A stretch of DNA of 64,000 bases from assembly GCA_020466095.1 (NCBI GenBank), contig CM035806.1, positions 130,892,422-130,956,421 of the forward strand, in the 5' to 3' direction. The notes beneath the pieces are model-generated. The model was not told the origin of the DNA, searched no databases, and saw nothing but the letters and a program-made list of their open reading frames with translations. Each line of letters begins with the position of its first letter. The first letter of the stretch is position 1. Origin of the DNA: Chlorops oryzae (Eukaryota; Arthropoda; Insecta; Diptera; Chloropidae). Shown piece by piece: positions 1-12,887 of this stretch. A program made the position numbers and the translations under genes.

Positions 1-177
1 GAAAAGTTCATTGGTTCTTCTATTATAGTTCTGGGAAAAGTACCTATTAGTTATTTTCAAGTAATTGCAAAACTGTTTACTACAGGGTATATTCAGTGCG
101 TGACATACATATTTTGTAGAATGTAACATAGGGATTTATCGGGTCAAAAATAGCCCCATCAAGCAACGTGATTTTAC

Positions 178-532
178 TAGAGCTGCCATAGATATCCGGC
201 CATTATCTGGTATTCGGCCTATCCGGGCTTAAATTTAGTATCCGGCCGGATAACGGATACAATCAATATCCGGCCGCCGAATACCATCAATACCGGATAC
301 CTCTCATTAAAAATTTGCTATGTTGTAGTTTTACTACGACTGCAGTTTTCAAAATGGAGCGATTGGAGGAAACCCGATGCAGGTCCGCTAAAATTTTCAC
401 AGAAAACTTCCATTTTCAGAGTTTCTTCATTGCAGCTCGGTGCAACCACTACGCCATTAAATATGGCTTAAAACCGAAAAATATATTTTAAAAAAAATTA
501 ACTATCCGGATACACTATCTGTTGCAACACTA
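178..532. mobile_element. hAT-type MITE with TATCCGG words
   Basis: The 355-bp element begins TAGAGCTGCCATAGATA and ends TATCTGTTGCAACACTA, an imperfect terminal inverted repeat. It is flanked by GATTTTAC (170-177) and GTTTTTAC (533-540), an 8-bp duplication with one mismatch, as expected for hAT insertions. The first 130 bases are a run of TATCCGGC-like words on both strands. The middle matches, inverted, the middle of the element at 35194-35817, so they are one family. There is no coding capacity; a transposase would have to be supplied in trans. Confidence 0.72.
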
Positions 533-3026
533 GTTTTTACTTATAACTCCACTAATGCTTGTAGAGAATTTCATCAACTCCTTCGGTAAGAATCTTAATA
601 GAGACAGTCGCATATGGCTGAATCCAACTTCCCGAACTTAATTTCTATATATATTTTTAATTTTCTGATTCCGAAATATCGAGATACCGCGACTCCATTT
701 TTGACAATAACAATGTAATCAGCTGTAAAATTCACTCACAGCCCTGGCAGTGGACGGTGCTGCCCCTAAGAAAGGGGTCTGGTGGGTTGTTTGAAAGTTG
801 TTCAAGTGCTGCTGGCTACATCGTATTTCAAATATGCAGCAGCTTAGCGGACGATTCACTTCACATATAATGTTTGGCTTCAGGAATATTATAACTTATA
901 ATTTATAAGTACATATTGCAAGTATTTACTTTTTGGGTCAAAAGATTGATAGCTAGAATATTTGTTGTTCAAAGACTTATCAACAAATCCGGGATTGAGA
1001 TTGAAATGGTGTGGGACTAGAAGCAGTAGCTCAGACCGTGGCAAGCGTTTAAACAAAATATGTGAACTGATTGAGCTCTGGTATGCTATGGTAACGGTAA
1101 GCTCTCTGATCTCTATTTCGTATCCATTTTATTTTTCGATCCCTTGAGACTCGTTATAAAGATTTTCCATCATAATAAGTATCGAGCATAATTATTCCTT
1201 ATTCATGAGATACGTTGAGTTGCTCTGTAGCATTTTAGGCCGCAATTGCTGTACAAGTTGACACCTGTTTTTGTATGTTTTTGTATATCCCTATTCTTCT
1301 TGTTCCTTAGTATATTTCTCGTTGTAGTCTTCAGCAATATTGCGCGAAATTTTGTTACTGATTATCAAAATTACATGGCGGCATTCCATAAAAAAAAAGG
1401 ATTAACGTCGAATTTGAATGCGCCAGCGCGATTCGTGGAAGTCATCAAACTTGTGCTGTCAAATTTGTGCACACTCCAAACGAGTCGAAACGAATGGGGA
1501 CTCTTAAGCGACAGGCGGACGGATGGAAGGATGGCTGAACGAGGGCAGGTGTTTTGCGATCGCATTTTATTTGCCCCCGATTGAAATTGAAATTTCAAAC
1601 CGAGTCCAGGCGATCCGAGCCGAGCCGAGCCGAGCCAAGCAGAGCCGAAACGATACGAGTCGAGTCGAGTCGAACCCAGTCAAGTTCAATCAAGTCGTTT
1701 GCGACGCAGGGCAACGGGTGTACCACGTGCCAATTTCTAAAGTCGCCACACGAGAACAGCGAATGCAAGCTTATGCAATTTCGAATAGCGTCGTTTGAAG
1801 GAAGATTATCAGGGATCGCCAGCAAGGTGCATTGTTACAAAGATACCAGCTTGCGTTCAAATAAATATGCACAAAAATACTACTTAAAACATGTGGAAGT
1901 GCACATACATATATCCCAGCCGGAAATGTCCCCGTGAAACAATCAATGATTTCAGCATGACATAAGAGCCGCGACTCCTCCTGATTATACACCAACTTTC
2001 TAATGAAATTTACACGCAAGCGACATTGGCCGTCATAAGAGTATATGTCACGAGTTGGTCACCGAAAGTGGAGTAGATCTACTCTGTCGTATCGATACCT
2101 CCTGTTTTGCAAGACAATGTCATCGTTCGGGAGTGATACGAAATGAAAATGAAACATGGTTTGGTTGTTTTTTCTTACGTTTCTTAGGTTTTTTTTTTTT
2201 TTAGAACGAAGTTCTTTATGAAACGATAGCGACAGGGGACCTAGTCGAGAAAAAGTGAAAAACCGCTATAAAATCCGCGTTACCTAAATTGAAGTTCGCA
2301 AAAAAGGGTATAATAACCTTTGCAAAAAGAAAGAAATATACATATATTTACGTAAAATGATTTGCTGATGCGGCCGAGATATTATACTTTTTTAGGCGAC
2401 ACTTATTTCCGACGATATCCCGAAAAAACAATTAATTATTAAATTCAGAAACTACACAGACACATACATCCATAAATGCATTCAAACAAAACAAAACAAT
2501 ATGTGGTGCTGCCAGACTGAACGTTTTCAGAATAACTCCGATTAGTAGGTTGTTGCAAATATATAAGGGCATTTTAGGTAGCTTATAATTTTTTTTCGCT
2601 ATCGAAGTATACGTCAATTCGTACATAATTAAAACATATTTAAAATCATCGTCTGTACTCCGGGGGCTGCGGATGTAATATCGGTGTGAAAAATATCGAT
2701 ACTTTAAAACATCTTTATGTATGATAATTCGCATTTTCAAGACTATCTCATTTGTGATGGAAAACCCTTTACACGTATGCTTTTTTAGTTCCAGTATATT
2801 CTGCTTATCTAACTTAGCACTTTGAGGGCTCAACGCTGTTAAAGTAAATTGAAAGGAAGTAACGAACTCACTACTTTGAAGAAAGGAAATCAGAGTTGAA
2901 ATTTCGATGACAGGTTGACAGAAATATAGGAAATGTGTGACTTAAATGCAACCCTGTGAGTCCGATTACTTGTAATAAGCGTATGCGTTCAAGTAGCGAC
3001 AGTAAGTCAAAGTTCTTATTTGTTTT
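533..3026. other. Non-coding stretch, no gene recognised
   Basis: AT-rich DNA with short T runs (for example 2190-2202) and one pentamer array near 1615-1680, listed separately. Short open frames in it overlap on both strands and show neither codon bias nor a recognisable domain. No RNA gene is seen. Confidence 0.6.
1611..1680. repeat. GAGCC/GAGTC pentamer array
   Basis: Tandem GAGCC units pass into CGAGT units through degenerate copies. Open frames on both strands through this tract are a product of the repeat. The same style of decaying pentamer array recurs at 10360-10390, 11150-11190 and 14846-14880. Confidence 0.75.
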
Positions 3027-3762
3027 TATACCCAGCGTAAGCAGGGTATATTAGGGTATCTTGTAACAGCCAGAATAACGCTCCGTAGATATAGACATAT
3101 ATATATATATTCTTGATCAGGATCAAAAATTCGATTTAGACATGTCCGTCTGTCCGTCCGTCCGTGTCCGGATCTCCTCCGAAACGGCTGGACCAATAAA
3201 GTCGAAATGTGGCACACAGGTATATCGGGGTCCGAGTATGATCCTAACTAAAAATGCTCACTGCCACGCCCACAAATGAATTTAATGTGTTTTCAGTAAA
3301 ATGCTTGTAACTTGCGAACCACTCAACACATTCCATTGATATTTGGTGTACTGGTAAACTACGAAAAGGGCCATATCCTGGAAAAAAATGGACGCCGCCC
3401 TCCGTGAGTCACGCCCACAAATAAGGGCTTATCGTAACTTGTGAAGTAAAAGGCGTAGAAGCTTCAAATTCGCAACATAGGTTCAGCAAGGCGAATGAAA
3501 GGTGTAGGAAAAAAATGTATGTGGCCCGCCCATTGCCACGCCCACAAATGAAGATTTTTCGTAACCTCCGAAGTAAAAGGCGTAGAAGCTTCAAATTCGC
3601 AACATAGGTTCACCAAGGCGAATGAAAGGTGTAGGGAAATAATTTATGTGGCCGTCCCACTGCCACGCCCATAAATGGAGAAGCAAAACATAGTGCGCTC
3701 ATAACGTCGGGACGCTGGGTATTTCAAAGTCGGGCTTGACCGACTTTAGCTTTCTTACTTGT
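3027..3762 (-). mobile_element. DINE-1-like (Helentron-associated) element, type H1
   Basis: Read on the minus strand the element starts CAAGTAAGAAAGCTAAAGTC, has a hairpin made by AAAGTCGG and CCGACTTT, runs through repeated blocks around the word GTGGGCGTGGCAGTGG, reaches a short GGAC microsatellite followed by ATGTCTAAATCGA, and ends near GGGTATA. A second copy on the plus strand lies at 22815-23737 and a truncated one at 33887-34070. A subterminal hairpin, a GTCY-type microsatellite and insertion next to A/T runs match what is known of DINE-1/HINE elements; the assignment is from structure only. Confidence 0.6.
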
Positions 3763-6700
3763 TTGTTAATAAAATTAATATTTGGACGGCGTTCTTTTAA
3801 GAATTCAAGTGTTGTTAAAGACATTCTGATATGTTACTCACAAATACAGCAAAAAATTTCGGGTAGGTGCGTTTTTCGCGTAAGTGCATAAAATTGTCTG
3901 GAAAATAATTGAATGCAGCTAAGCAGAATATACTGTATCGCATTTTCGCTTGTTAAAAACAGTTGAAAACAACAAACAGCCGTCTTGTATACATATATTT
4001 TTCGATTAATAAAAACAATTGAGTTTTGCGAAAAACCTTGCTGCAAATTATATTTACTAACATTTATAAATACCATAATGAACTTCGTTCTTATCTGGTG
4101 TCCTATGACACAACTCAACTTGTTTTTTTTTTTTTCTCTCAGTCGTTTGTTTACATATTATATTAAAGAACTTAGTTATAATTCGGACTTGATCGATTTG
4201 TAAAAAAAAAAATGAATCACAATTTCTATTGCCATTAAAAAACTCCTTACGGTTCATAAAATAAAAAATATCGCATTTTCTTGTGCTATCTAAAAAAATT
4301 GCTTACGACTAATATAAAAAAAAATTGTGAGGATCCACAAGGCTCTTCTTCTTTTGAATTCCTGTTCACGTCCATATTTACTTCTTAGTTAACATACTTG
4401 CCTTTTTGATTCAAAAAACTTGAAATATATTTCGTTCACTTCAAGAAGCTTCACTTGTTTTTCACAATATGTATCGTGTTAGTGCTGTCGAACTGTCAAT
4501 AGCACTATCGATATTTGACACTTTTTTATCTCAAAAAAATTGGTTTTAAACTGCCACATTTCTCCATTTAGTCCGTAGCAAAAATTTATTTTAAAAGCAA
4601 TGATGCAAACGCACTAAATTTACTTCACATATAAATGGTATGTATAATACCTAATACTTTATATTTTATAATTTATTATATTCCATCGAAATTTATCGAT
4701 TATTTTATTACAGATAACTAAGCAAGAACAAACGCAAGGATAGAAAAAAGTTATAACATCCTCTACCGTTGACAATGCCATTGAAATTACGATGAATACC
4801 ATATTCTTTCGATGACATTGCCATTAGAATTACGACGAATAACACACTCATTAGATGACAATGCCATTGGAATTGAGGATTACTCAAATTTTCCCCTTGA
4901 TATCCTTGATGAAAAAAATATTGAATTAGCCCTTTATGAGAAAATTTCCGGCTGGGGTACATTTGTATGTCTGTATATAGTTATGTGCCTATTTTCTTTG
5001 ATCCGCCCAGTAGAAAATTGTGTCGGCGCGGAACAAGTCCTCGCGCCTTTCAGAGCGGACAGCCAAGTGAAATGCTCGTCAGGACAGCGCCATCGAGACG
5101 GAGCGAAATGATCATTGGTACCGGTTTCGTCTCGATGAACATGTAATGCAGCGCGTCCTGTGGACTTTCCCGTTGCCATGCGAATGACCTCGTCCGAGTT
5201 GAATCGTAATGACCAGATTGAATAAATGCTTGTTTTTGCATACGTCATACTATTTTTGCATATTTTAGTAGTGCGAGCTATTTTCTTGCCAAAAACTATT
5301 TTTTGTGCATATTTCCCATATATTTGGTTAATAGTACCTACTATTTTAAATGCCTTTTCCTAACTAATTTCCGAAAAAAAAACAACACTGTTGAGTTTTT
5401 TCTGCTATTTTTATTTCCGCTTCATTGCTTTCCTTTGTCAATGGCTCTTCTAAGCGCTGCAGCGCGCGCTGTGTCCAATGCTTGCGTACACGTTCGATCG
5501 CGTATTTACGTTGGAGTGTGTTTTCAAATTTGGCCCCCTGACCTTTTCACACGTTGAACGATCTTTTTCATTGTATAAAAACCTTTTAAGAGAGAAGCGC
5601 CAACATTTTTTGTTTGAAAATGTAAAACAACATCTAGTCATATATTTTAATAAGTCCACTGAATAAAATATAAATTTTAATTGCATATTTTTCGGACTAT
5701 TTTCCTTGTTTTTCGAGCTTTTTATAGCGCCTACTTTTGGGTTTTTCGGGCTTTTTTTACTCACTCTGGTAATGACATTCGTGTAGAAATATCACCGCGC
5801 GCATCCTCCACGAAGGCAGGTGGTGCGGCTCCCATTTTCACGAGGACATCATCGCGGATGTCTCCGCGGGACATTTTCTACTGGGCGGCTTCGAAAAAAA
5901 CCCGTACAAAGATCAATGCACATAACAACTGATGGAATAGCGGAACCAAATAATATTTCCTACAGTTTAAATTCAGACATACAAGTCTTCGCAATCCCAT
6001 ACACATATGTATGTATATGCATACGTATATAGTATATATCGATGAGTGATTTGGAGAAAAGACCTACATATCATGTCAAATGAATGGGAAAACATTAAGT
6101 CCCTTGCATTTAGCGCTATCAATAGTCCTTATCGAACGAAGCGAGCGAGTAATACCAGATAAAACCACACTTAAATCCGAGATAAAATAATAAAAAGCAA
6201 AAAAAAGGCACACAAAAATACAACAAGCAACTCGATCAGCGCCATCGAAGTCCACATCATCGTCTGCTTCTCTCTTTCCATCTGCGTCCGTAACGCGCGC
6301 CTCTTCGTATACAATAATGAGCACGCGATAACCGAGGAGGCATGGATGCTGACTATGACGTATTAGGTGGCTTCTAGGCAATCTGTCGTTCGACACTATC
6401 GAATTGTCACCTTATCTCCTCCACTCCACTCCACTTTGCTCTCTACTCTTCCCTGTTCTGTCATGCTTTGCGCGGTTCGTGCGACCGAAGTTCCTTCAAA
6501 TTAATGAACTTTGAAATGATAATGAAACCATGATGCTGGGACGATCCTACGACCTTTTCTTTCGGTTTTTTTTTTTTTTTTTTTGTCTTTTTCATATTTT
6601 AGAGCTGCTTTTTGCGTTTGTGCATTCGGTTGTTTCACATCATCGATGATAGGTACCTGGTACCTGCATACATACCAACCTTCACCGCGCTCGTGATCCT

Positions 6701-7149
6701 GTTTTCACGTTCTTGGTTCGTTTGATTTCTTCTTGTCTTCTTACTTTAATCAATTAAATTAAGAGTTTAAGAGCAGAGCAGTACAAAGCCGGGTACTAAT
6801 AAAAGAACTGCATCTGAATGCATTTTTATTAATTTGTTTTAAATTGGTATTGGGGGGAAAAGAGTTTTGCTTTAATTTCGACGGCTGCGACTGCGGCTGC
6901 GGCCCGGCCATCGTAAGCCTGTCATTGATGATCTGCATACGTGTCTTGTCTTAATTAAAATGTATGTATATCGAAAGCAGAATTCGATCTTAATTTGGTC
7001 GTAACGTACACATTTTCTCAAAGGATGATGATGTTCATCATATGCCATATCGCGGTGGAAGTTTTGTCTAAATAAACGATCAGAAGAGAGCTCTCAAACG
7101 GATGAAATGCAATTTTTTGTTCCAGCGCATCCTTTTATCTACATGTGTA
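3763..7149. other. Non-coding stretch with two coding-like patches
   Basis: Mostly AT-rich. Two short GC-rich patches, about 5040-5241 and 5795-5880, have minus-strand frames with many C/G third positions. Neither has a complete exon structure or a product I recognise, so I do not call genes. A small tandem repeat at 4770-4880 is listed separately. Confidence 0.5.
4770..4880. repeat. Tandem repeat, about 43-bp unit
   Basis: Three degenerate units begin GACAATGCCATTGAAATT (4770), GACATTGCCATTAGAATT (4813) and GACAATGCCATTGGAATT (4857). Each is followed by a related ACGA-rich segment. Confidence 0.6.
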
Positions 7150-7302
7150 CAGTAGCGTAGCGAGGGGGAGTCGAAGGGAATACAGCCGCCCCGGGCGCAA
7201 AATCATATTTTAATTTTTTTAAAGGTTATTTTATTTAGTTCGGATTTCCTCCATTGTGCCTCCATTGCTCCCCGGGCGCTGAAATGTCGCGCTACGCCAC
7301 TG
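7150..7302. mobile_element. MITE, CAGTAGCGTAGCG ends
   Basis: The 153-bp element starts CAGTAGCGTAGCG and ends CGCGCTACGCCACTG, inverted repeats of each other with one change. CCCGGGCGC-type words lie near each end. The flanks CATGTGTA and CATATCTA agree at 6 of 8 positions, which would fit a decayed hAT target duplication. Confidence 0.6.
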
Positions 7303-7860
7303 CATATCTACATATTTACATACGTGCAGACATAATCATATGTAGGTTTATTTTTATAGGTATTTTTTTTTATTTTACTTCTTACTTTCACTTTTTTTAA
7401 TTTTTATTTTAATTTTTTTTTTTTTTCAAATTTTTAAGCTGAAGCCACCATCACTTCTGATGATAGAGCCACTTTAAATTGGCACTGATCGTGCAGCATG
7501 TGGGGTCCGTCCTCGCCCTCTATCTTATATTTAAGTCAAAAGAAGCCAACAACTGCGAGGCTTGTTCTGATCATCGAATCGATCAAAAGCTCAAGGCGCT
7601 TCATTTTTTCAAAGGACCTCGATGATATCAAAGAAAAGATTATAATTCTTATGTGATAATGATCGACTGGTTTGATGTTGTATCAGTCGCAACGCTTGAA
7701 CACGAATAAGGATCTTACGCTTAACGACTTTTCTGAAAGTATCTTAATTAACTTTAAAAAAATCAAGAAAAGAAAAGAAATCGTATTCTTTATAACTCTG
7801 ATTAACTTGTTTTGATGAGCAGATACAATGTGCTTGCGTGTGTTGTAAATATGTATGACT

Positions 7861-7887
7861 GTGTGTGTGTGTGTGTGTGTGTGTGTG
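7861..7887. repeat. (GT)n microsatellite
   Basis: About 13 uninterrupted GT units. Confidence 0.95.
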
Positions 7888-10359
7888 AGAATGTGTGCCC
7901 TTTTTATTGTGTGTGGCTTTGTGTATTTGAATTCGATCGTTGAACATTACGCTTTGAATTGAATACCATTGTCAAGGTGTATTTAAGCAGCCTGACTCAT
8001 ACAAAATAAACGCCAAATAAAAACCGAAAAGGATACGCCGAACGATTCTGCTTACGATTGTGGCTATTTGGTGGCTGCTTCCTTTTCTCATTTTCATTTT
8101 CCTTTTCCTTCTCCTTCTCCTTCGCATTTTCCTTTCCATTTGCTCTCGTTTTCTTGTTTTTGTTTGTTTGTTTTTTTAATTTTTTTTTTTATTTTATAAT
8201 TATTTTTTTAATAGGATCAAAATTTGTTAAGAAGTGTTTATGCCCGTACCCGAATCTGGGCACGCTGCGCATGCGCATTGTTCGCATTATCTCTATTCCT
8301 TTTTATTATTAATTTGCTTTTGGTTTTTTCCCTTTTCGATCTTATATTTCTATTTTTATTTCATTATTGTGTCTTATGTATATATGTATGTATGTACATA
8401 TTTCTTCGGTTTTTTTTTTCCTTTTTCCTTTTTGTTTTTGGTTTTCTTTCCCTTTTGGCACGGACTAAAGAGCAATGAACATTGAACTAAGGAAGCTAAA
8501 GAGCAGATGTTGCTCTCCGACACCGAGCGTGAACAAATGTTTTTCTTACATTTTGGTTCCTTATTGCTGAAAAGTCAAAGCGCCAACTAAAGGTGAAAGG
8601 AAGACGTTTGTGTTTTGTTTTTTTTTTTTTTGCCCCTTCTTTAACGCATTAAGGATTTGCACAAAGTATTAATGTACCCAGTAAGAAATGCGAGCAGTTA
8701 GAGTCTCCTGTTTTACTAAGTAGTAGCAATTAATGTACCTGCGACAGTTCTTGATCTACTTTTGTTTATAATTCAGCTGCAAGCTGCAAGCAGGAAACTC
8801 TAGCGCCATTTCTATTAATCCGAAGATTTCGACTAAAGTGGGCACCTACCGAAGTGGCTTAAGAAAAAGTCACCATTCGAAAACTTGAGAGAAGCTATGT
8901 ATAGACACACGAATCCACAGAAATTCGATCTGACAGCAACCTATTAGGAAACGCAAGATTTAAGACATCAATAACGTCGGCTTTGCATTTACGGATTTAT
9001 TTTGTTTTTCAAATGATGTAAAAAAGAAATTTGCGAATTCGTAATCTTAAATCCTGGCCCACTCTTTAAGTCGATATTTAAAGAGCCTCAAAATAATACG
9101 GGAAATTATCGAGGCGAAGTCAGGCATTTCAAAGGCAAGGCGAGAAGCGTTCGTTAGGATGTCACTCAAACAATGGCATTCCAAACGTTCGGACACCTTT
9201 AGGCGGGCGGCATAGAACAGAAAAAATCACGTCTTGAGAAAGAATGTGGGCAGAAGAGAGCCCGGTCACGTTGGCCATTGTTAATCGTTGCATTTGTTGG
9301 CATGCTTTTTTTTCTTTTTTCTTTTTTCTTTTTCCTTTATTTTTTTTTTGCAGCACCACATATGAAGGTGCGGAAAAAATTGTTTCTCATATTGACACCT
9401 ATAAATAATGCAATTACGCACACAATAAAATGACTCCAATACAGGGAAATGACAGTCGAAATGGGACAGCATTGATGGTTGGGAGAGAACAATAAAAGGA
9501 CTCCAAATACAATCACTTGTGGCGTTCTGGCGTCCATTGCAACTGAAAATCTAAATCCAAAACCAATTCCAAGTCGACGTCCACGTCCACGTCCAGTCCG
9601 AGCCTTCGTGAAGGCCTTCTCAATTCATGTCGGCGCTCGTTTAAACTATACTAAAGTAAAAGGCGAAAATAGCGCTGCAGTTGGCATAAGGAAGATTCTT
9701 GTTGTAACACACACGAATCCAAAAATACAGATGATGAGGTATTATTATGGAAATGAGCGAGCTTTTTTTGATCGCAGCATGTGGCCTATAATTTTTGAAG
9801 TTTTTGAGAGGCATTTTAAGCAAGCTTGACTACTAACAAATATTTGGTTTTTTTTGTTAATCCAATGAAAAATCATTTAAGTGAAAAGAAAATAATGCAC
9901 AAGAAGTTTACGAAAACCGAACGTAGCGTACAATGCTATCGAGTATAATTGAAAACGATGTACATATTTCGATTTCAGTCGGTTCCTTTTGTCTCTTTTG
10001 CTTGTCGTCGGCGATGATAGCACAAAATGTGTGAGAATTGGTGGTGCACCCAATCCTCCAAAGTTCATGTTGCTGTATCTTCAATTGTTCGAGAACGTAT
10101 GCCAGCATGCAGTTTTGACTGTCGCCATCATAATCACCATCATCATCCCCATCGGGATGATAATGTCGTTGGTGATGATGATGATTAACATCGGCATCAT
10201 GATTATCCATGTCGTCGTCTTTAGTATTTTGCGTTCGCTTCACACCGCAATTCGTATTGAAGTGAATTTTGCTTTGTTCCCAAGCCGTTTTTCTTCCACA
10301 GCCACAAGGATTACAAAAGCCAATACACGCCGATCGAGTCCAATCGCATCGAATCCAGT

Positions 10360-10480
10360 CCATTCCGATTCGATTCGATTCGATTCGATCCCAGGCAAAG
10401 CCAATTCAAAGCGCAAAAAAGCATAGCACTGCTCAGCAGAGCACCGCAGAGCAACGCAAAACAACGCAGAGCACAGTAGA
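10360..10480. repeat. CGATT array followed by degenerate GCAGA array
   Basis: Five to six CGATT units (10365-10390) are followed after a short gap by AGCACCGCAGAGCAACGC-like degenerate units. This low-complexity tract creates spurious frames on both strands. Confidence 0.7.
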
Positions 10481-11142
10481 GAAGAGTGTGCCTCAACCGA
10501 ATTTAAATAAAAGTGAGACGCAAGTACGGTGAATCAATTCGAGATTCCGATATATGGCGTCAAGATTATCGCGATAAGATCAATGGCATGTCCCATCAAT
10601 GCCCAATAAAATCGCTCCAATATGGAATTGCAATTGCTGCCGCCACCGCAACATCCACAGCTGCCGTCACCGTCATCGTTACCCCCTTTTGGCCTCGCTC
10701 TCGCTATCCCCCACCGAATTTCTTTCCGTCGCCATGATCATCGTCACCGTCGTCGATTTCGTTGCCAGTGTCGCCACTGTAGTTGGCATCGCCTGTGCCA
10801 CGGCCTAGTCTCAGTCAGCAGTCACCGGTCACCCAGTGCGCTCCGGTACAGACATATACGGTATGGTTAGGCCTAATTCGAATGTGGTAGCGCATCGCAT
10901 CGCATCGTTTAACATCGCCTGGGCCATCTTATAGTCGCGTTCACACTTCTCTTACCCAAATGCTGCATGGTTCACATACACACACTCACCCACACAATCA
11001 TTCAATCACACACACTCACGCATGTGGCCATTTACTCTGCATAGATATTTTCCAATTGGAATTAATGCAATCGCGTGCGCTCAATTTTAGTCCACATCGT
11101 AACGTAGCCACCATAAACGGCATTGATCGGTCCGGTACAGAT

Positions 11143-11192
11143 CGATTCCGATCGGATTGTATCGGTGATCGGCGATCGGCGATCGGGTATCG
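11143..11192. repeat. GATCGGC array
   Basis: Repeated GATCGG and GGCGATC units, close in style to the GATCGGAT-rich stretch at 16040-16150. Confidence 0.65.
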
Positions 11193-11768
11193 GGCGGTGA
11201 TCGTTTTGGGATGGCAAGGCAAGGCCAAGTTTGAGATTTCAACACTTCAACACAATATTGCTTTATACTTATGTTCGGATTTCTGAGAATTTAATCTGCA
11301 ACACTGCCCCAAACAACAACAGCAACAGCAACAGCAACAATAACAATAAAAATAAAGAAAAACAAACATTTCAACACCAATAAGAAGGTATTGGAAATTG
11401 AAAGACCGAGCGATGAATTGATTTTTACGATACACGGCACGGTCTCGCGGAAGATGCACTCAAAACGAATCTCAATGTATATTTGGAATGATATTCAAGG
11501 CTTTTTATGGACATTTCGAAAGTAAGAAAAGGATAATATACCGAGAAAGGTAACAGCACTCAGGGACATGGGCCAATTGGAGTTGAATTCTTCTTACGTT
11601 CCATTCGGTTCCTACTGCTGTACTAAAAAGACGTTAATTTGATGAAAATGCGTGTGAATTCTATTTACTTAATTTGAGCTGATCTTGGACCAATCACACG
11701 TTTTAAGAATGTTCGCATGCACACATGCGAGTATGGCTGAGTGTGTGTGGAATGTATGAATGTATATA

Positions 11769-12887
11769 CCCAGCGGAAAATTATCTCCTGCATGACAAAG
11801 TCACCAGTGATGTCATCGATGACAGATAGGTTACATTGTCATGCATGACATCTTGGAGGACATGTTATCATGGAGGGATGTTGTTCATGTGCTTGACTCT
11901 CATTGGCTACTGAAATTTAAATAAGGTTTTAGCTTCAGTTCAGCGTTGGAATAAAGTGGCGTAGATGATGAGTGCTGGACTCAGAATCCGAAGATAGCGG
12001 GTTCGATCCCTGGCTGAGGCCAACAAAAATTGATAAAAATAAGTTTTTTTTTTAATTGCGAAATATCAAAAGAGAGGACAAATAAGAGATGTTATCAAAA
12101 CTGGTTTCTACTTATAAATTGACGTTTACAGAGAAAAGATCGTGTGCAGCTCTCAAATGCTTTATTGCCATCGCACCCCCTGCAATGTCCTCCTAGGTGT
12201 CAAGCCTGAAGCGGGAATTCCAATAGCGCAGGAGCTGCGTAACGTGAATTCCTGCAAACGTTCAACATATGAAAACATATGGAAGCACGTTCAATTAACT
12301 TCCTGCATACTCACGCACACGCACGAGTTCGAAAAATTGAATATTTCCTGCGCGTGAGCAACATGACAGCTGAGTATAACAGTTGAAAAAAGGAATATAA
12401 CAGTGCTGTAGAAACTATTGGGTACATTTTTAAGGTACTTGGTACCACGGGGGCATTCTTATTCTTGCTCATTCAAATAATACGAATTAAATTTTATTTT
12501 CTTTTAAGCTTCGATGTCTATATTTATGAATTCTATAATTTATTTGTTAATTAAAAGGGAATATTACATTCCGTTCATATAAAATAAGACGAGTACAAGA
12601 GTTGCTAAATGTGTACTGAGTCAAGTTCAGATCCAAAACCGCAGCAATGACATACATGCTCATGCACACGCAATTTTGGAAATTGCATTTTTCCTGCAGC
12701 TGCTGCGCTATTGGAATTCCCGCTTCACTAGTGACTTTTTCAAATCACACAAAGGCACACTCACCCTGGAAGTCCCTATTTGTTCTTGAACAAATGTCAT
12801 GCAAAGTGTCCTACGAAATGTCATGCATGCCGGCTCCAAAGTCGCTCTGACGTCATTGATTCTATCAGTTTGACATTTCCTACTGGG
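11769..12887. mobile_element. CCCAGC-end element, copy A (fold-back interior)
   Basis: Starts CCCAGCGGAAAA and ends TTTCCTACTGGG, with TA on both outer flanks (11767-11768, 12888-12889). The left end carries ATGTCATCGATGACA-type palindromes. The interior is itself inverted: AAGCGGGAATTCCAATAGCG near 12209 recurs in reverse complement near 12708-12727. It contains the tRNA-like unit at 11956-12022 and no transposase. Three more elements with the same ends lie at 51496, 52496 and 58076. Confidence 0.62.
11956..12022 (+). repeat. tRNA-like SINE head
   Basis: A box A-like TGGCGTAGATG (from 957) lies 33 nt upstream of a perfect box B, GGTTCGATCCC (12000-12010). The segment TGGACTCAGAATCC resembles a Leu-tRNA anticodon arm, but a full cloverleaf with paired acceptor ends is not evident. 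An AT-rich tail and T run follow. I read it as a tRNA-derived SINE or pseudo-tRNA rather than a working tRNA. Confidence 0.5.

Larger units (their letters stand above)
7303..11768. other. Non-coding stretch rich in simple sequence
   Basis: Contains T/C-rich tracts (8080-8180, 8390-8460), a GT microsatellite, GATGAT/CATCAT triplet tracts near 10120-10220 and decaying CGATT and GCAGA arrays. Long frames here, such as those rich in His/Asp near 10.1-10.3 kb, are translations of the triplet runs. No gene is supported. Confidence 0.6.

Noticed and set aside
4812..5111. 99-codon plus-strand frame
   Set aside because: It begins inside the 43-bp tandem repeat, overlaps longer minus-strand frames and has no recognisable domain.
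9908..10426. 151- and 145-codon overlapping frames on opposite strands
   Set aside because: The His/Asp- and Ile/Met-rich parts come from CAT/GAT triplets and the rest from CGATT arrays; both strands are equally open.
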